From positions 43,280,201 to 43,344,200 of the forward strand of contig NC_054746.1 in assembly GCF_018143015.1 (NCBI RefSeq): DNA of 64,000 nucleotides, read 5' to 3'. This document shows, one piece after another, positions 23,990 through 35,482 of this stretch. The notes beneath the pieces are model-generated. The model ran no database searches. It was not told the origin of the DNA and worked only from the letters and a program-made list of their open reading frames with translations. A program made the translations under genes and the position numbers. Positions within the stretch are counted from its first letter, which is position 1. The number at the start of each line of letters is the position of its first letter. The stretch comes from Lytechinus variegatus. Lineage: Eukaryota; Echinodermata; Echinoidea; Temnopleuroida; Toxopneustidae.

Positions 23990-25590
23990 GTGGCAGTCTC
24001 GCTTGCATTACATGATTCAATAAAGCAGCAGTGCTGACTTTGAAAACTACTATAAAATAATTATTCACAAAAAAACAAGTTTCATACAATGTTCATTTAC
24101 CCTAATTGACCTTGATCATGTGACCTAAGACTTGTCAGTGATACTTGATTACCATTTCATAAACTATATCCATAAACTTTGTTATGATGGTAATTAAACA
24201 ATTACCCTCAACATGGTTCATTGAACTCAAATGACCTTTGACTTTGGTCATGTGACCTGAAACTCGCATAGGATGTTCAGTGATACATGATTACTCTTAT
24301 GTCCAAGTTTTTATGGACTAAATCCATAAACATTCAAAGTTATGATGGTATATGTATTAAACAAATACCCCCAACTTAGACAAAGTTCATTGACCCTAAA
24401 TGACCTTTGACTTTGGTCATATGACCTGAAACATAGGCAGGATATTTTAAATACTTAATAACCTTATGTAATTCCACTTGCGTCCAACCTCAAACCCTCG
24501 CACATGCGATGTTTTGAAATCGGCAGCGAATTATTTATATGTGTGAGGAACTCCAGTTGGCTCTAAATCACCAATTTTGAGACTGATACAGGCACATGTG
24601 GAAAAAAAGGTGAAACTCTGTGTAAAGTAAGAATACTAGTTTTTATTTTTTTAAATATCATGATGTTGCATGAATTTTATATTTCCCCCCATAAAATCCC
24701 ACCTTTGTCATTCGTAGTATCAGAGTGAGTTTTTGGTCTCGATGTTCGGGTAGGTGGAAGGGTGGAAGGAAGCAATTTTGGTCAAAAAAAAACAAGTGGA
24801 ATGCCTCTGGCGGTCTCACCTGCATCACGCAATTCAATATAGCAGCAGTGCTAACTTTGAAAACTACTATAACTCACACAAGATGTTCAGTGATACTTGG
24901 ATGTTCAGTGATACTCTTATGTCCACGTTTATGAACTAGACCAATACACTTACAGAGATACATGTATGATGGTAATTCAACAAATAGCCCCATCATGGCC
25001 AAAGATCATTGACATTACATGACCTTTGACCTTGATCATGTGACCTGAAACTTGCACAGGATGCTCAGTTATACTTGATTACTATTATGTCCAAGTTTCA
25101 TGAATCTGATCCACAAACTTTCAAAGTTATGATGGTAATTCAACAGATACCCCCAATTCGGCCAAAGTTCATTGACCCTAAATGACCTTTGACCTTGGTC
25201 ATGTGACGTGAAACTCATGCAGGATGTTCAGTGATACTTGAATAACCTTCTGAACAAGTTTCATGTACTAAGTCCATATACTCTATAACTTATGATGACA
25301 TTTCAAAAACTTAACCTTAGGTGAAGATTTTGATGTTGATTCCCCCAACATGGTCTAAGTTCATTGACCCTAAATGACCTTTGACCTTGGTCATGTGACA
25401 TGAAACTCAGGCAGGATGTTCAGTAATACTTGATTAACCTTCTGGCCAAGTTTCATGTACTAAGTCCATATACTTTCTAAGTTATGCTGTCATTTCAAAA
25501 AGTTAACCTTCGGTTAAGATTTGGTGTTGACGCTGCCGCCGTCGAAAAGCAGCGCCTACAGTCTCACACTGCTATGCAGGTGAGACACAA
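23990..25590 (+). repeat. 160-190 bp tandem repeat with DR1 motifs, block 2
   Basis: Six or more units in two runs (24090-24470, 24850-25590). Perfect TGACCTTTGACCT occurs at 25020, 25183 and 25375, with near matches at 20196, 20366, 24231 and 24402. The block begins GGCGGTCTCACCTGCATCACGC at about 24808 and ends CTGCTATGCAGGTGAGAC, so it is bounded by inverted GTCTCACCTGCAT-like phrases. The region lies upstream of the PDZ first coding exon. Confidence 0.85.
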
Positions 25591-25799
25591 AATTACAAGA
25601 AAAAAAAAACACACAAAACAAAGCAAAATTACACCTAAATGAAGGGGCTTTCGGTCAAATATTTAAAAAGGACCCTGGGAACTATTTTTTTAATGGGGCG
25701 CTGAAATAAATATGCAAAGAAAAAAAAAGGGTTTTCACAACATTCCCTAATTCTTTTTCCTCACTCATCTATTAGTATTTAGGGATGATTTTAATTTTC

Positions 25800-26035
25800 T
25801 CACATTATGTTCTCCTTTCCTTCCTTTCATTCTTTCCTCGTGTTTGACTTTTTTTATATCTATATTGTTTCTTTCCCTTCATCTACTTTTCTCTTTTACC
25901 CTGTCCATTTTCCTTTCTTGCCCCCCCCCCCCCCCGCTCTTTTTCTTCTCATTCTATCCCTTTCCCTCTTCTCCTTTTGCCTTTTCAATTTTTTTTTCTT
26001 GGCGAAATCTGTCACTGTTGGGGGGGGGGTGTCCC
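25800..26035 (+). repeat. Polypyrimidine tract with C15 and G9 runs
   Basis: CT-rich low-complexity DNA (TTCTCCTTTCCTTCC and similar) with 15 C at 25921-25935 and a G run at 26020. It resembles the right end of the hAT-like family described at 37.6-40.9 kb but lacks the terminal GGATCCGCC. Shadow ORFs only. Confidence 0.6.
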
Positions 26036-27746
26036 CTGCCCTGCCTGTAATGTCACTGTTAGTAGTGAAAAGACTAGGAAACACTCAATTCCCATTATAA
26101 ACACACATATATTTTATCTTGCCTATCTGCACTCGCAACATTTATTTAGCAAGATACCAATGTGTTGGGTGTTAGCAAGAAGTGGTGACGGATGACCAAA
26201 AAAAGCAGATTAGGGGGTGATACTGATCTTCCTTTTTCATTTCATTTCATTAATTTTGAAAATAATAGCAATCAAAGTAAATACATTATTTTCATCTCAA
26301 CATCATTGGGGAAAGGAGATACAATAATTACATCAAAATAAAACAATACATTCATGAAAGTAGCAAAATACATGTAATAATGATCATGTAACTTAAAAAA
26401 AATGTCACGTGGAGGAAATCTGAGAAAGCAGGTCATGAAATAGGTTCCCCATATAATCAACTTTTATGATTGTGGGGAACAATGGGAAGACAAGACAAGA
26501 CAAGACAATCATTTTCATAATTACAAAAATTATCTAGAATGTTCCATTTTAATTGGTCAAAATCTAAATGGGAAAAAACCTCGCAAATGGCGCAGTCGCT
26601 ATCATTAATTTAAGCCTTATTTGATAATTTAATATTGGCTATAAGAATAAAACTTAATATCAAGGCTCGACATTAGCGGTGGCCCGGGGCCACTAAAATT
26701 CATCTTGGGCAACCATTATTGAAAAAATGTTAAGTTTTGGTGGCCCGAATCGGGCAACCAATAATTTTCAAAGTAGCGCAATTTTTCTCCCGATTTTGCA
26801 TGCATTTATCAACTTTCTATAGTTCAAATTGCAAGTCAATTCGTCATGCGCCTTTTTTGTTAATCTACACACAAATAGACCCACACAAAGATTGCACAGT
26901 CATGACAGTATGTAGGCCTACCGCTAGCATACAGTAACTATTATTCAGCCGGCCGTGCCGGCTGTCTGGCTGAGCTTTGCATGCATCAAACCACTGCAGC
27001 TGGCTGTGCGCTAGTAGACTATTCAGACTCAGGGAGCTGCGATGCGAAATGTTACTGCTAAGAAATCTTCCCCAGAACTTTGAAAATCTACGTCAAAGTC
27101 ACATTTTACACCAAAGAAATGCCCTTCTACTGTCCATAAATATTACTGAAACCTGATAATTTGCAAGCATTAAAAGGAGGAATTATGACCTCTCTTTTGA
27201 CTCAAAAAGACCGATTTCCAAATGCATTAATACACATAAAACACATAGGTGAGTACATCACAGTCCCACATGTGCATTTATATGTATGTTGATATTTGGT
27301 TTATTTTCGAAGCTGTCTTGAATAGACAGCTTCTTTCTTTCTTGTTTATAAATGACTTCTTAAACCACTCTTAAAGGATACACACAAAGAAAATTCACGA
27401 AAGTGATGATTATAGACAAATTATATATGAATGGAAAGGTCTTGTCTTTTTATACACAAATACATGTCACTAAAAAGTCTTTATTATACAGATGTTGTGG
27501 AAATGCAAGAAATGAAATTAATAGAGACCCTTCTCAGCCCCCCAGCCGCCCCCAGGCAGACATTCACGCGATCGAAAACAGTCGAGAATAATGACGTCAC
27601 ATGATCGACTACACACTATCTCTCTGACTCTGTGCATAATACACTGATACACCTTCCTGGTCTCTATTTTTCTTCGAATTTACCGTTTTCTTCATGTGTT
27701 GTGATATCCGATTTCGACATCTTCAGACTATAAGAGAACCAGAACT

Positions 27747-27905
27747 GTGTTACTTTGTCCATTTTTATTGAATTATGAACTGGAAAGACCGATTTTGTCC
27801 ACTCGACAGTCTTCGTTGTGTTGCTCTGATTCCAAGCTGTACGGTCCCATTCACTTGCTGCCGATGCAGGTTACGCTGCACTGTTTGATCCAGTCAAAAG
27901 TCAAG
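27747..27905 (+). other. Candidate exon ending in CAAG|gtaagc
   Basis: An open frame from ATG 27747 runs to a consensus donor. The next candidate exon (28851-29199) joins in phase 0. The upstream sequence has CTATAAGAG at about 27728. Composition is not clearly protein-like, so a non-coding transcript is equally possible. Confidence 0.3.
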
Positions 27906-28850
27906 GTAAGCATGTTTGGAAACTGTAGTCTGTACTTGTTCTGACGATGCATTCAGGTCAGATGACAGATACAGATCTGATATAATTTTAGAATCATGCA
28001 TTTTGGCATGACTACTATTAAAATTAAAAAGTCTTTATTTTAGAAATAATGTTTTTGCACAATTCCAGCAGATTTTTCTTCACAAAGACTTCAGTCAGAT
28101 TTCTAAATAAACTGGTCAGGACTCAGGCGATTAAATTATTTAGGAGCATGAGCACTGGCATGGACCATGGCTGAAAATATGCTGTTTCATAGGAATGTTT
28201 GGCATTATCGTAGTTTTTGTCACCAGTCCATTCACTGCCGTTTATTTCGTCAACGGCGGTGATCCACTCCCATTGACTTTGTACACAACGAGCGCACAAA
28301 CACCAAATTTCACGATAAGGCCAAATGTTTAAGTTTTTATTATACACAGGTCTAGTACCCAATGCGTTTATGCTCAGGAGGGCCCTGTATCGTATACATC
28401 CAGATACACAGAATTATATCACCATAATGCCGATGTCATGAAGCAAGACAAATTTTCAGCAGTGGTTACCCTGATCATGCTGATTCCTGGCCAAAACTAG
28501 AGTCTGGTGTTTCTTTCTGATTAGAGTGCTTCTACATATGAATGCGTAGTGCCTTCAACATAAAACAATGAAGATAAATGCACTCTTTGTAATGACACAG
28601 AGTACCGTACCTCAAGTGATTCACTACCGCTAAGCGGTAAGTAGAGTGGGGCCTACACAAACATCACTTGAGCGTTGAGGTAGAGCACCAGTGTTCTGAG
28701 TGGAATTTTCAGGTGTCTAAACCTACTATTATTTGTTGTTGACCGGGAATTACATGCCACCGCACGTCGTCAATCATCAAGATAATGAAATTCATACTTT
28801 GATTTGATTATTTAAATTATTTCTTTATTTTTTCTCTCTTCTACACACAG

Positions 28851-29199
28851 ATCTGCACACTTGCTGACTCTGGTGACTTCTGGTCTCTGCTCGCTACTTC
28901 AATCTGGGAGATTCCATCATGTCCTCTTACTGATTTGGATATAGCCATTTTTTTCTTCACTCTTTCCAGGAGCTACGGTGCAAGTTTTGGACTGATAATG
29001 ATGCAACAGAAAATTTATCTTTATCGATCTTGGAAACGATTTTGAGCACAGTTTTGGAGAGAACTAAAAAAATTGACTTGGACAGGAATACAGCTTGTCG
29101 AAAATAAGAACACACAACTTAAAACGAAAAAAACAATTTTAATGTTATTAGGGCATTTTGCAAGAAATTTTCTAATCAATCACACGTCCCAAATCAAGG
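28851..29199 (+). other. Candidate exon with strong acceptor and donor
   Basis: A very strong polypyrimidine acceptor (TTTTTTCTCTCTTCTACACACAG... type) and a CAAGG|gtaagt donor bound 349 bp. Joined to the previous candidate exon the frame stays open for 64 more codons before a stop. No known domain. Confidence 0.3.
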
Positions 29200-29678
29200 G
29201 TAAGTCCTTTGATTAAAGACAAACATGTACATGTAGTTGAACTGCTATTGCAACTCGACCTTATTACGCTTGAATTTGAATTTAAAACTTACGCTTGATT
29301 TGCAATGGAACATAAGTTTCTTGCAGTGCCCCATATTTGTGTTTTGTTATCTAACATGCTGATTTTTCTCGAAAGGTATAATATATTTGTCCTTTTAAAC
29401 GGTATTTGAATATGGGTACGCCTTTTATTTGTTTTCCACAATATTTATTGCATGTACATGTATGAACAGAAGTGAAATATTTATTGTGAAGCACTGAATG
29501 TTGTGTGCTGTTGTGTGATGGTTCATCATTTTTTTTTGTTCTAAGACTGTAAGCCTGGTGGGTGTGAGGAAGTGGCCTGGATGAAAGAAAAGTGAACATG
29601 TGCCCAATTACAGATTTGCATATTTTAAGACAATTTTGTTTCTGGATAAATATTGCTATGCATTCCCTACATTAAGAG

Positions 29679-30223
29679 TAAAGGAGAAGTCCACACAATC
29701 AAAAATTCATTTGAATTTAAAGAAAAATAAGATATTGCAGGAAATTTCATAAAAACTTTGATTCAAATTTATATAATTACTACTCTAACATTGAGAAATT
29801 TTGCCTAATTTATAAAACGATGATATGCTCATCTGTGTCGATGTGCAAATTACACTAACCGTTATGTCACACGCACTAAGTTCTTTTGTATTTTGTTGTT
29901 TGATATATTTACATGACATGTAGATTTGATATTTAATTTTCTATTTATTTTCTGAAAAATTTTCAGAGGGATTTTAATTCCTCCAAATAACATTTAGAGT
30001 TACAGTTCCGTAAATGTAACCTATTGTGTTCGGATGAAGAAATTCCTATACTCAAATCTGCAAAGAATTAAAAAACAAAATGCCACAAAAAAATTAGAAA
30101 CGAATGTGATGTGAGTGACAACACTAATTTGCATATCATTGTTTTGTGACTGTTTTGAGTAAAAACAGCAAGGGAAATTACTCTATTCAAATAATTTTTA
30201 GTTGATGTGGACTTGACTTTTAA
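29679..30223. mobile_element. TTAAAGGAGAAGTCCAC foldback MITE
   Basis: TAAAGGAGAAGTCCACACAATC at left is inverted at right (GATGTGGACTTGACTTTTAA). Same group as 1015-1622 but shorter and diverged. Lies inside the extra interior of TTAA copy 2. Confidence 0.75.
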
Positions 30224-30257
30224 CTCATCCTGTACCCCTCCCATCCCAAATAAGAGT

Positions 30258-30475
30258 AGAATCTAATCAAGAACTTGAAAATCAAAAGCAGCAATTAAAT
30301 AAGATTTGATAAATACAGGTCTGAATGGGATTTCACAAGAAAAAAAAGCTGGGTAGGGACGAGAAGGAATAAAAAAAATACCCGTTTTAATCCGAGTTTT
30401 GAACCAGGGTCCTCGCACACGACAAAACGATGGCCAACACGTTTGGCCACAGACCATTCCCTACATTGCAGCGGG
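30258..30475 (-). mobile_element. tRNA-derived segment shared by both TTAA-element copies
   Basis: On the minus strand GGTCTGTGGCCAAACGTGTTGGCC, then GGACCCTGGTTCAAAACTC (box-B-like), then a T/A-rich tail ending GATTTTCAAGTTCTTGATTAG. The same order is found on the plus strand at 16690-16940. It could be an old SINE inserted before the element amplified. Confidence 0.45.
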
Positions 30476-32560
30476 CTTTTAAGATATATGAAACAAAGTC
30501 CGCTCGTCGCTGTGGGCTAATCATGTTTCGGCAATTCAACTGCAATTTCAATCATTTCGCGATGGATATTGCCATGTTATTTTGTGGTTCCTGACTTTGT
30601 TACGTAATGAAATTTCATAATTTTTTTTTCAGTCGTGACGAAGAATGTCTATGCTTTATATTGATTATAATATCAATTTGTCGCAAGTGTGATTTCTAAG
30701 TGAAAATATGCTTTGTTTATTCAAATATATTTCTTGAAAAAAAAAATCATTTTTTCTAAGCTAAATATCGGTTACCAAAATACGTTAAATGTGCACTTTA
30801 TTTCACTGTTCAGTAAATTCAAACTTTTATCTATATAACAAGACCAATCTTGTGAGGAATAAACAATTCTAAGAGCAAAAAACGCTGATTGGAAAGATCG
30901 TCTTCAATGGGCTGCTGTCAGCTCAGCTGCTCACGCTCATTGTGTGACGTCACTCAGCTGGAGCTCGCAAGAGGACCGATGGAAGGCAGAAATATGGCAT
31001 GAAAATAAATCATTTTTGAGAGCTGATTTCTGCAAACTCTAATGACTATTTTGAAAAGTGAAGTTATATATCTGATTAGTAATACTTCCCCTTTACAATG
31101 ATGACCACAAAAAGGCATTATAAAATACTTTGGATTCTTCGAGTGTCTCCTTTAAGGAAGTACATGTAAATACTTTGGGAAGGCATTTTATTGATATGAA
31201 ATGTGAATTTTTCCATCATTTTGTCAAATATAGGGAAGGAATTTTCTCACTGTTTTTTTCCAGATAACTTGCCGTTTTCTTATTTTTCTGTCATTTTTTT
31301 TTACAGTGATTAAACCATTTATACCCCTTCCCATTGAATATGCCTGATTAAAGAACATGTTTCTACTGAATAATAATAATTTTCCCCATTTTTCTGATAA
31401 TTTAGTCTTATTGATTTTTCTTACATATTCTTTTGTTTTTTTCTCATTTTTTTCCTGTTCTTTGTTTTTTCTTACTTCATTATTTTATTTGTCTTATTTC
31501 ACTAATTCATTTTTACAATTTTTTTTTTTTTTTCAATATACTATTCTAAAAATTATTTTGTTTATTTCCCCCTTTTATACATTGTTCTCATTCTGCAGCA
31601 TATTTTCTGTGATTTTCTCCTGCTATAATATGCTGGAAAAGAGAAAATAAACTGGATTTGGGGCCTGCATAATCTAGGTTTTACGATAAAAAAGGAAGGA
31701 AAAATCATTGTTTTGTAAATCAATCTGAGTTTGCTATATGCACTATTTATTTACTTTACCATTATGAGTGTGTGTCTATACAGAGATTAAAAGTCCACAC
31801 AACCTGGGAACAATACAATTTTATTCTTTCAATCATTTCATATTCACAATGATAGAACAATTTATATATTACCACAAAATAAGCAAAGTAAAATAACAGC
31901 AAGCACGATTTACACACAAGATGTACAAAGAATAGTGGTACGTGGTAGTGACTGCAGAATATTTGTTTGTTTTTCTTTATATTTTTAATAAATGTTTTTC
32001 TTTATATTTTTCGGGCCACCAAACTTTACTAATGGGCCACCAAAAAAAATTATTTGAAGGTTTTGGTGGCCCGTTCGGGCAAAAAAAAGTTAATGTGGAG
32101 CCTTGTTAATATACTTAAAACTTCAGACTTCATACAGTAAGGACTTCCCCTTCTACTTTTTAATTGAGGGTGTAAATATCGACTCCCCCCCCCCCATTTT
32201 GATAATTCTGCCTCGAATGATAATTGTAGCACCATCAGAGTCTTTACTTCCTTCTTTAATAACCTACATATTGTATGGTGAAAGGGCCTATGATAATTAA
32301 TTTATAAATCCTCAGGAAATGTCATTTACACTTTTTTATTCTTTAAATGTTTATCGAGACGAAACAAGATTACCAATTTGTCTTGATAGAGGCTATCGAG
32401 ACTTCCTTACCAGAATGCATCACAATTCACAAGCAGAGTTTCGTCCAAATGGGTGGACAAACCTCTCTGGTTTTGCGAGATTTTTTTCTTTTTCAAATTG
32501 TCACTGTTGAACACCATAGCAGCAACCGAGAGGATCAATCGCCATCAAGCATAAATTTCG

Positions 32561-32735
32561 GTGAGTTTTTATTCATTTTTTTTAAGTTAGGTCAGTGAGA
32601 ATGATCTTCTTGTGAAAAGATGTTCCAAAAGTAGGCCTATCACATTTATAAAATTGCATGAGTTCCCCAACGTTATGCGACGCACCCGTTTATAATGTTG
32701 GTGAAGAACAGGAAACAAGATGGCGGCATAAAAAC
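32561..32735. promoter_or_regulatory. Candidate promoter region with YY1-type motif
   Basis: AAGATGGCGGC at 32717-32727 is an exact match to the YY1/M4 element found near animal transcription starts. It lies in one of few stretches of this interval without a recognised repeat. Candidate donors on the plus strand lie either side: TTTCG|gtgagt at 32561 and ATGAGA|gtaagc at about 32971. It sits between the divergent host genes, so it could serve either; no transcript evidence is available. Confidence 0.35.
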
Positions 32736-34010
32736 ACCGGGCAAGTCTCTTCTGTCTTTTCATAATATTTTTCTCATTTTTTGATGAATTCTTTTTTAAA
32801 AATAAAATCGATAACGTTGAAATGTTGGAAATGAAGTTGTAAACTTGTACCGCATGTACATGATTTAGAAGGAAAGTAGAAATCTCGGGGGCGAAAGTTT
32901 CAGGTTATTTAGCGGTACACGCAGATGAATGGGAAGGAATACCTGGCTTCGTTGAGAATGAGAGTAAGCATACGTTAGTAGATCTAGACTAGCCTAGGTC
33001 TAAATGATTTTTACTCTCTAACGCAGAAGCCTCCTGCTGAGAACGAGGTTATAAACCTCGTTCGTAGGATGAGTGACTGAAATCTTCATTCTCTCAACTC
33101 ATGACTCATGTTCACAACATTGCAGTCACAGCAATTATCACACACCAAAGCCATTTCTATCAAACAAGCATGCAATTCTGGTGCACACACTTCCAATGGA
33201 TGTATCAGAATTTTGTGATACACTCATGCGAATTGCACGCGAGCTAAATCCTAGTCAAAGTCTACGGTAGCAATCATTGGTTTATCGAATTAGATCCAAA
33301 TACCAGTATACGGTAAACGTAAGTCGTAACGCTCATTTCGCGATCGACTTCAAGTTCAAGTAACTTAATAATCTATTTACTAGTGATACTTCAGAGAAAA
33401 GGTCGACTAACCTGTGATAATATTGAATAAGGCAAATCCGCCGGTATCTTTTGAGACTAAGAATAGTTCTACAATATAACTTAAAAAAGAGTCGGTTTGG
33501 TGACCTCATTAACTTCCCACCGCTTGTATTAGCTAGCCGGTTAGTTGCGCTGCGCTGCAAATGCAGAAACCGGAACATATTCTCAAAAAAAGGCGCAAAC
33601 AAATAAAAGGAAAACTAAGGAAATAATGGGATATCAATTGTCTCTCTACTGTATATTTTACTCAAGTAAAAAAAAAAGACTTATATCTGACAGGGTACTA
33701 CTAGTAGTGACTTCTTCATACTTTTGTGACTTTGTTTTAGCTTGCTTTATTTGCGCAATGAATTAGCTTTAGACATCTCAAAACAATTTGGGACAACTCT
33801 GTCCCCCGCCCCCCCCCCCCCCTTGTCATGGCCCACTCAGTATTGCGGGCACCAAAGGGACTAAGTGACAGCGTTATTTAGACTTGGATTTTATAATTTA
33901 TTATGTTTGTCAAATCAATTAAAGCCTAAATTAGAAAAGTGATACTGTTTTCCATTAAATAATTTGATGAGAGGACAGAACGTACTGGGCGATCGCGAGA
34001 TCGACATAAT
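32736..34010. other. Stretch without a supported gene
   Basis: Short unrelated ORFs on both strands, poly-C run at 33796-33812. A CATGACTCATG motif (AP-1-like) at about 33099. No exon could be phased to either host gene. Confidence 0.4.
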
Positions 34011-34019
34011 AGTCGATCC

Positions 34020-34228
34020 ACTGGTAGATCCAGGGGGCTCATCCAGCTCGTCCCCACCCCCCCCCCTTGAAAGCCATAATCAAAATTTTTAATGTAAATA
34101 TGCCATCCGCATTTCGACCCAAGTGTGCCCCCTCCTACAAATCGAGGACCTATATTTTTTCCTTTTTTTTTGCTCGGTCAAATTTTATCGGGAAAAAGTG
34201 CCCCCCCTTTGGGAAAATCCTGGATCCA
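34020..34228. mobile_element. Short GGATCCA-ended hAT-like fragment
   Basis: Left GGTAGATCCAGGGGGCTC and right GGGAAAATCCTGGATCCACCCC form GGATCCA-type inverted ends with C runs inside, as in the family at 37627-40929. Confidence 0.4.
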
Positions 34229-34414
34229 CCCCAGAATCAATCCAAAGTAAGTCTAATGTTATATTTTTAAAAAGGACATCTGCAGAGGAAAGGAACACGG
34301 TAGAACAAATTAGAATACTAGAAAGAAATCAAATTTCGAAGAATCTCAACACAAACTGAGAAAAAAATATCATTTGCATATTATGAAATTGATAAAAATT
34401 TGTTTAAAAAAAAT

Positions 34415-34452
34415 ATATATATACATAAATATATATATACATATATAATATA

Positions 34453-34527
<75 letters not shown>

Positions 34528-34530
34528 GTT
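34415..34530. repeat. (TA)n microsatellite
   Basis: About 115 bp of nearly pure TA with occasional C and T interruptions. Likely unstable in length. Confidence 0.95.
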
Positions 34531-35199
34531 TCTGTCGGCGTATGTCCCCAACTCCAAGTTCAACGGAGCATCAGAAAAATAGAATTTATGCCATAACATA
34601 TATGGGCCCATAATCTGATGTGGTATACCAGAAAGCAGACCAAAAGCATTGATGTATATACTTTTTCCCCTGGGCCTACGTGGAAGTAGAAACCATCGTG
34701 ATCTGACCGACCTCTAACTGGGACCGACCTGATCCCTATTTTATGATAGAATACTACACCGTACCCCCCCCCCTTTTTTACATTATTATCATTAAAAAAA
34801 ACAAGTGCACACCTAGTTACCGATAACATTTCCATTTATTTAAAAGCAACATAAAAGAGCATTGTAGATTAAATGCTTTGCTCAATGCTTTGCCGCGGCT
34901 GTGGATCGAACATTATGTCAGTGTATTCGATCATTAAGGTCTGAAATCCGAGACTACGTCTGAATCCGCCTCCTCTCGCTCGCTTGCTTTACTTCATTTC
35001 GAGTCCAGCTCCGATATGATCGAACGAGGCTGAGCCGAGCTTCGTAATCCTAAACCTTATTCAGTATTAAATAATTTAAAACTGCACGTTAAACCTGTAA
35101 TCAAATTAAATCGGTATAATTACCGGGTACCTGATTTCGGCAAAACGTCCATTAAAATTTTGAATATACTTAATATTTATCGCATGTAGTCTTCATTCA

Positions 35200-35281
35200 G
35201 ACGAGGTGGCCGAGTGGTTAAGGCGATGGACTGCTAATCCATTGTGCTCTGCACGCGTGGGTTCGAATCCCATCCTCGTCG
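35200..35281 (+). tRNA. tRNA-Ser (anticodon GCT)
   Basis: An 82-nt class II cloverleaf. Acceptor stem GACGAGG pairs with CCTCGTC, discriminator G. Box A is GGCCGAGTGGTTA, the D arm is normal, and the anticodon loop CTGCTAA gives GCT at 35233-35235, reading AGC/AGT serine codons. A long variable arm is typical of serine tRNAs. Box B is GGTTCGAATCC. A run of 12 T follows at once as the RNA polymerase III terminator. No intron, and CCA is not encoded, as expected for a eukaryotic nuclear gene. Confidence 0.97.
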
Positions 35282-35482
35282 AGTTTTTTTTTTTTTTACG
35301 TAGTAGTAGTTATATTAGGATGGGGGTCGAGTGTCCGGATACTTTTATTTCTAAGGCGATGGACTGCTAATCCATTGTGCTCTGCACGCGTGGGTTCGAA
35401 TCCCATCCTCGTCGAGTTTTTTTTTTTTTTACGTAGTAGTAGTATATTAGGATGGGGGTCGAGTGTCCGGACACTTTTATTT
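35219..35482 (+). repeat. 133-bp tandem duplication spanning the tRNA 3' part and flank
   Basis: 35219-35350 and 35352-35482 are nearly identical, including the T-run, the ACGTAGTAGTAG motif and GTGTCCGGAYACTTTTATTT. The differences are a few single bases and one missing trinucleotide, so the duplication is recent. It probably arose by slippage or unequal exchange. Confidence 0.9.
35352..35414 (+). pseudogene. 5'-truncated tandem copy of tRNA-Ser(GCT)
   Basis: From TAAGGCGATGG onward the tRNA sequence and its T-run terminator are repeated exactly, with a period of 133 bp. The first 19 nt (acceptor 5' strand, D-arm start, box A) are replaced by the end of the previous repeat unit. It keeps the anticodon arm, variable arm and box B but cannot fold an acceptor stem, so it should be non-functional. 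Confidence 0.92.

Larger units (their letters stand above)
27371..31155 (-). mobile_element. TTAA-flanked element, copy 2 (3.8 kb, inverted relative to copy 1)
   Basis: Ends TTAAAGGATACACACAAAGAA and TTCGAGTGTCTCCTTTAA. 27371-27825 and 30250-31155 correspond to the two sides of copy 1 in reverse complement. The interior 27830-30250 is absent from copy 1; it holds a MITE (29679-30223) and about 1.8 kb of unique sequence. Nested inside the 26661-32105 element. Confidence 0.72.
26661..32105. mobile_element. 5.4-kb element, CAAGGCTCSACATTARC ends, 7-bp target duplication
   Basis: The left end CAAGGCTCGACATTAGC and right end (rc) CAAGGCTCCACATTAACTT are inverted. The direct repeat TTAATAT flanks both sides (26654-26660, 32106-32112). 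Near each end short GTGGCCCG / CGGGCCACC inverted motifs recur. CA..TG ends with a 7-8 bp duplication fit a hAT-like transposon. No transposase domain was recognised; much of the interior is other elements. Confidence 0.72.

Noticed and set aside
32319..32598. Two overlapping ORFs ending near a gtgagt donor
   Set aside because: Not phase-compatible with the first coding exon of host gene 2 and no recognisable domain; kept only as part of a possible 5' region.
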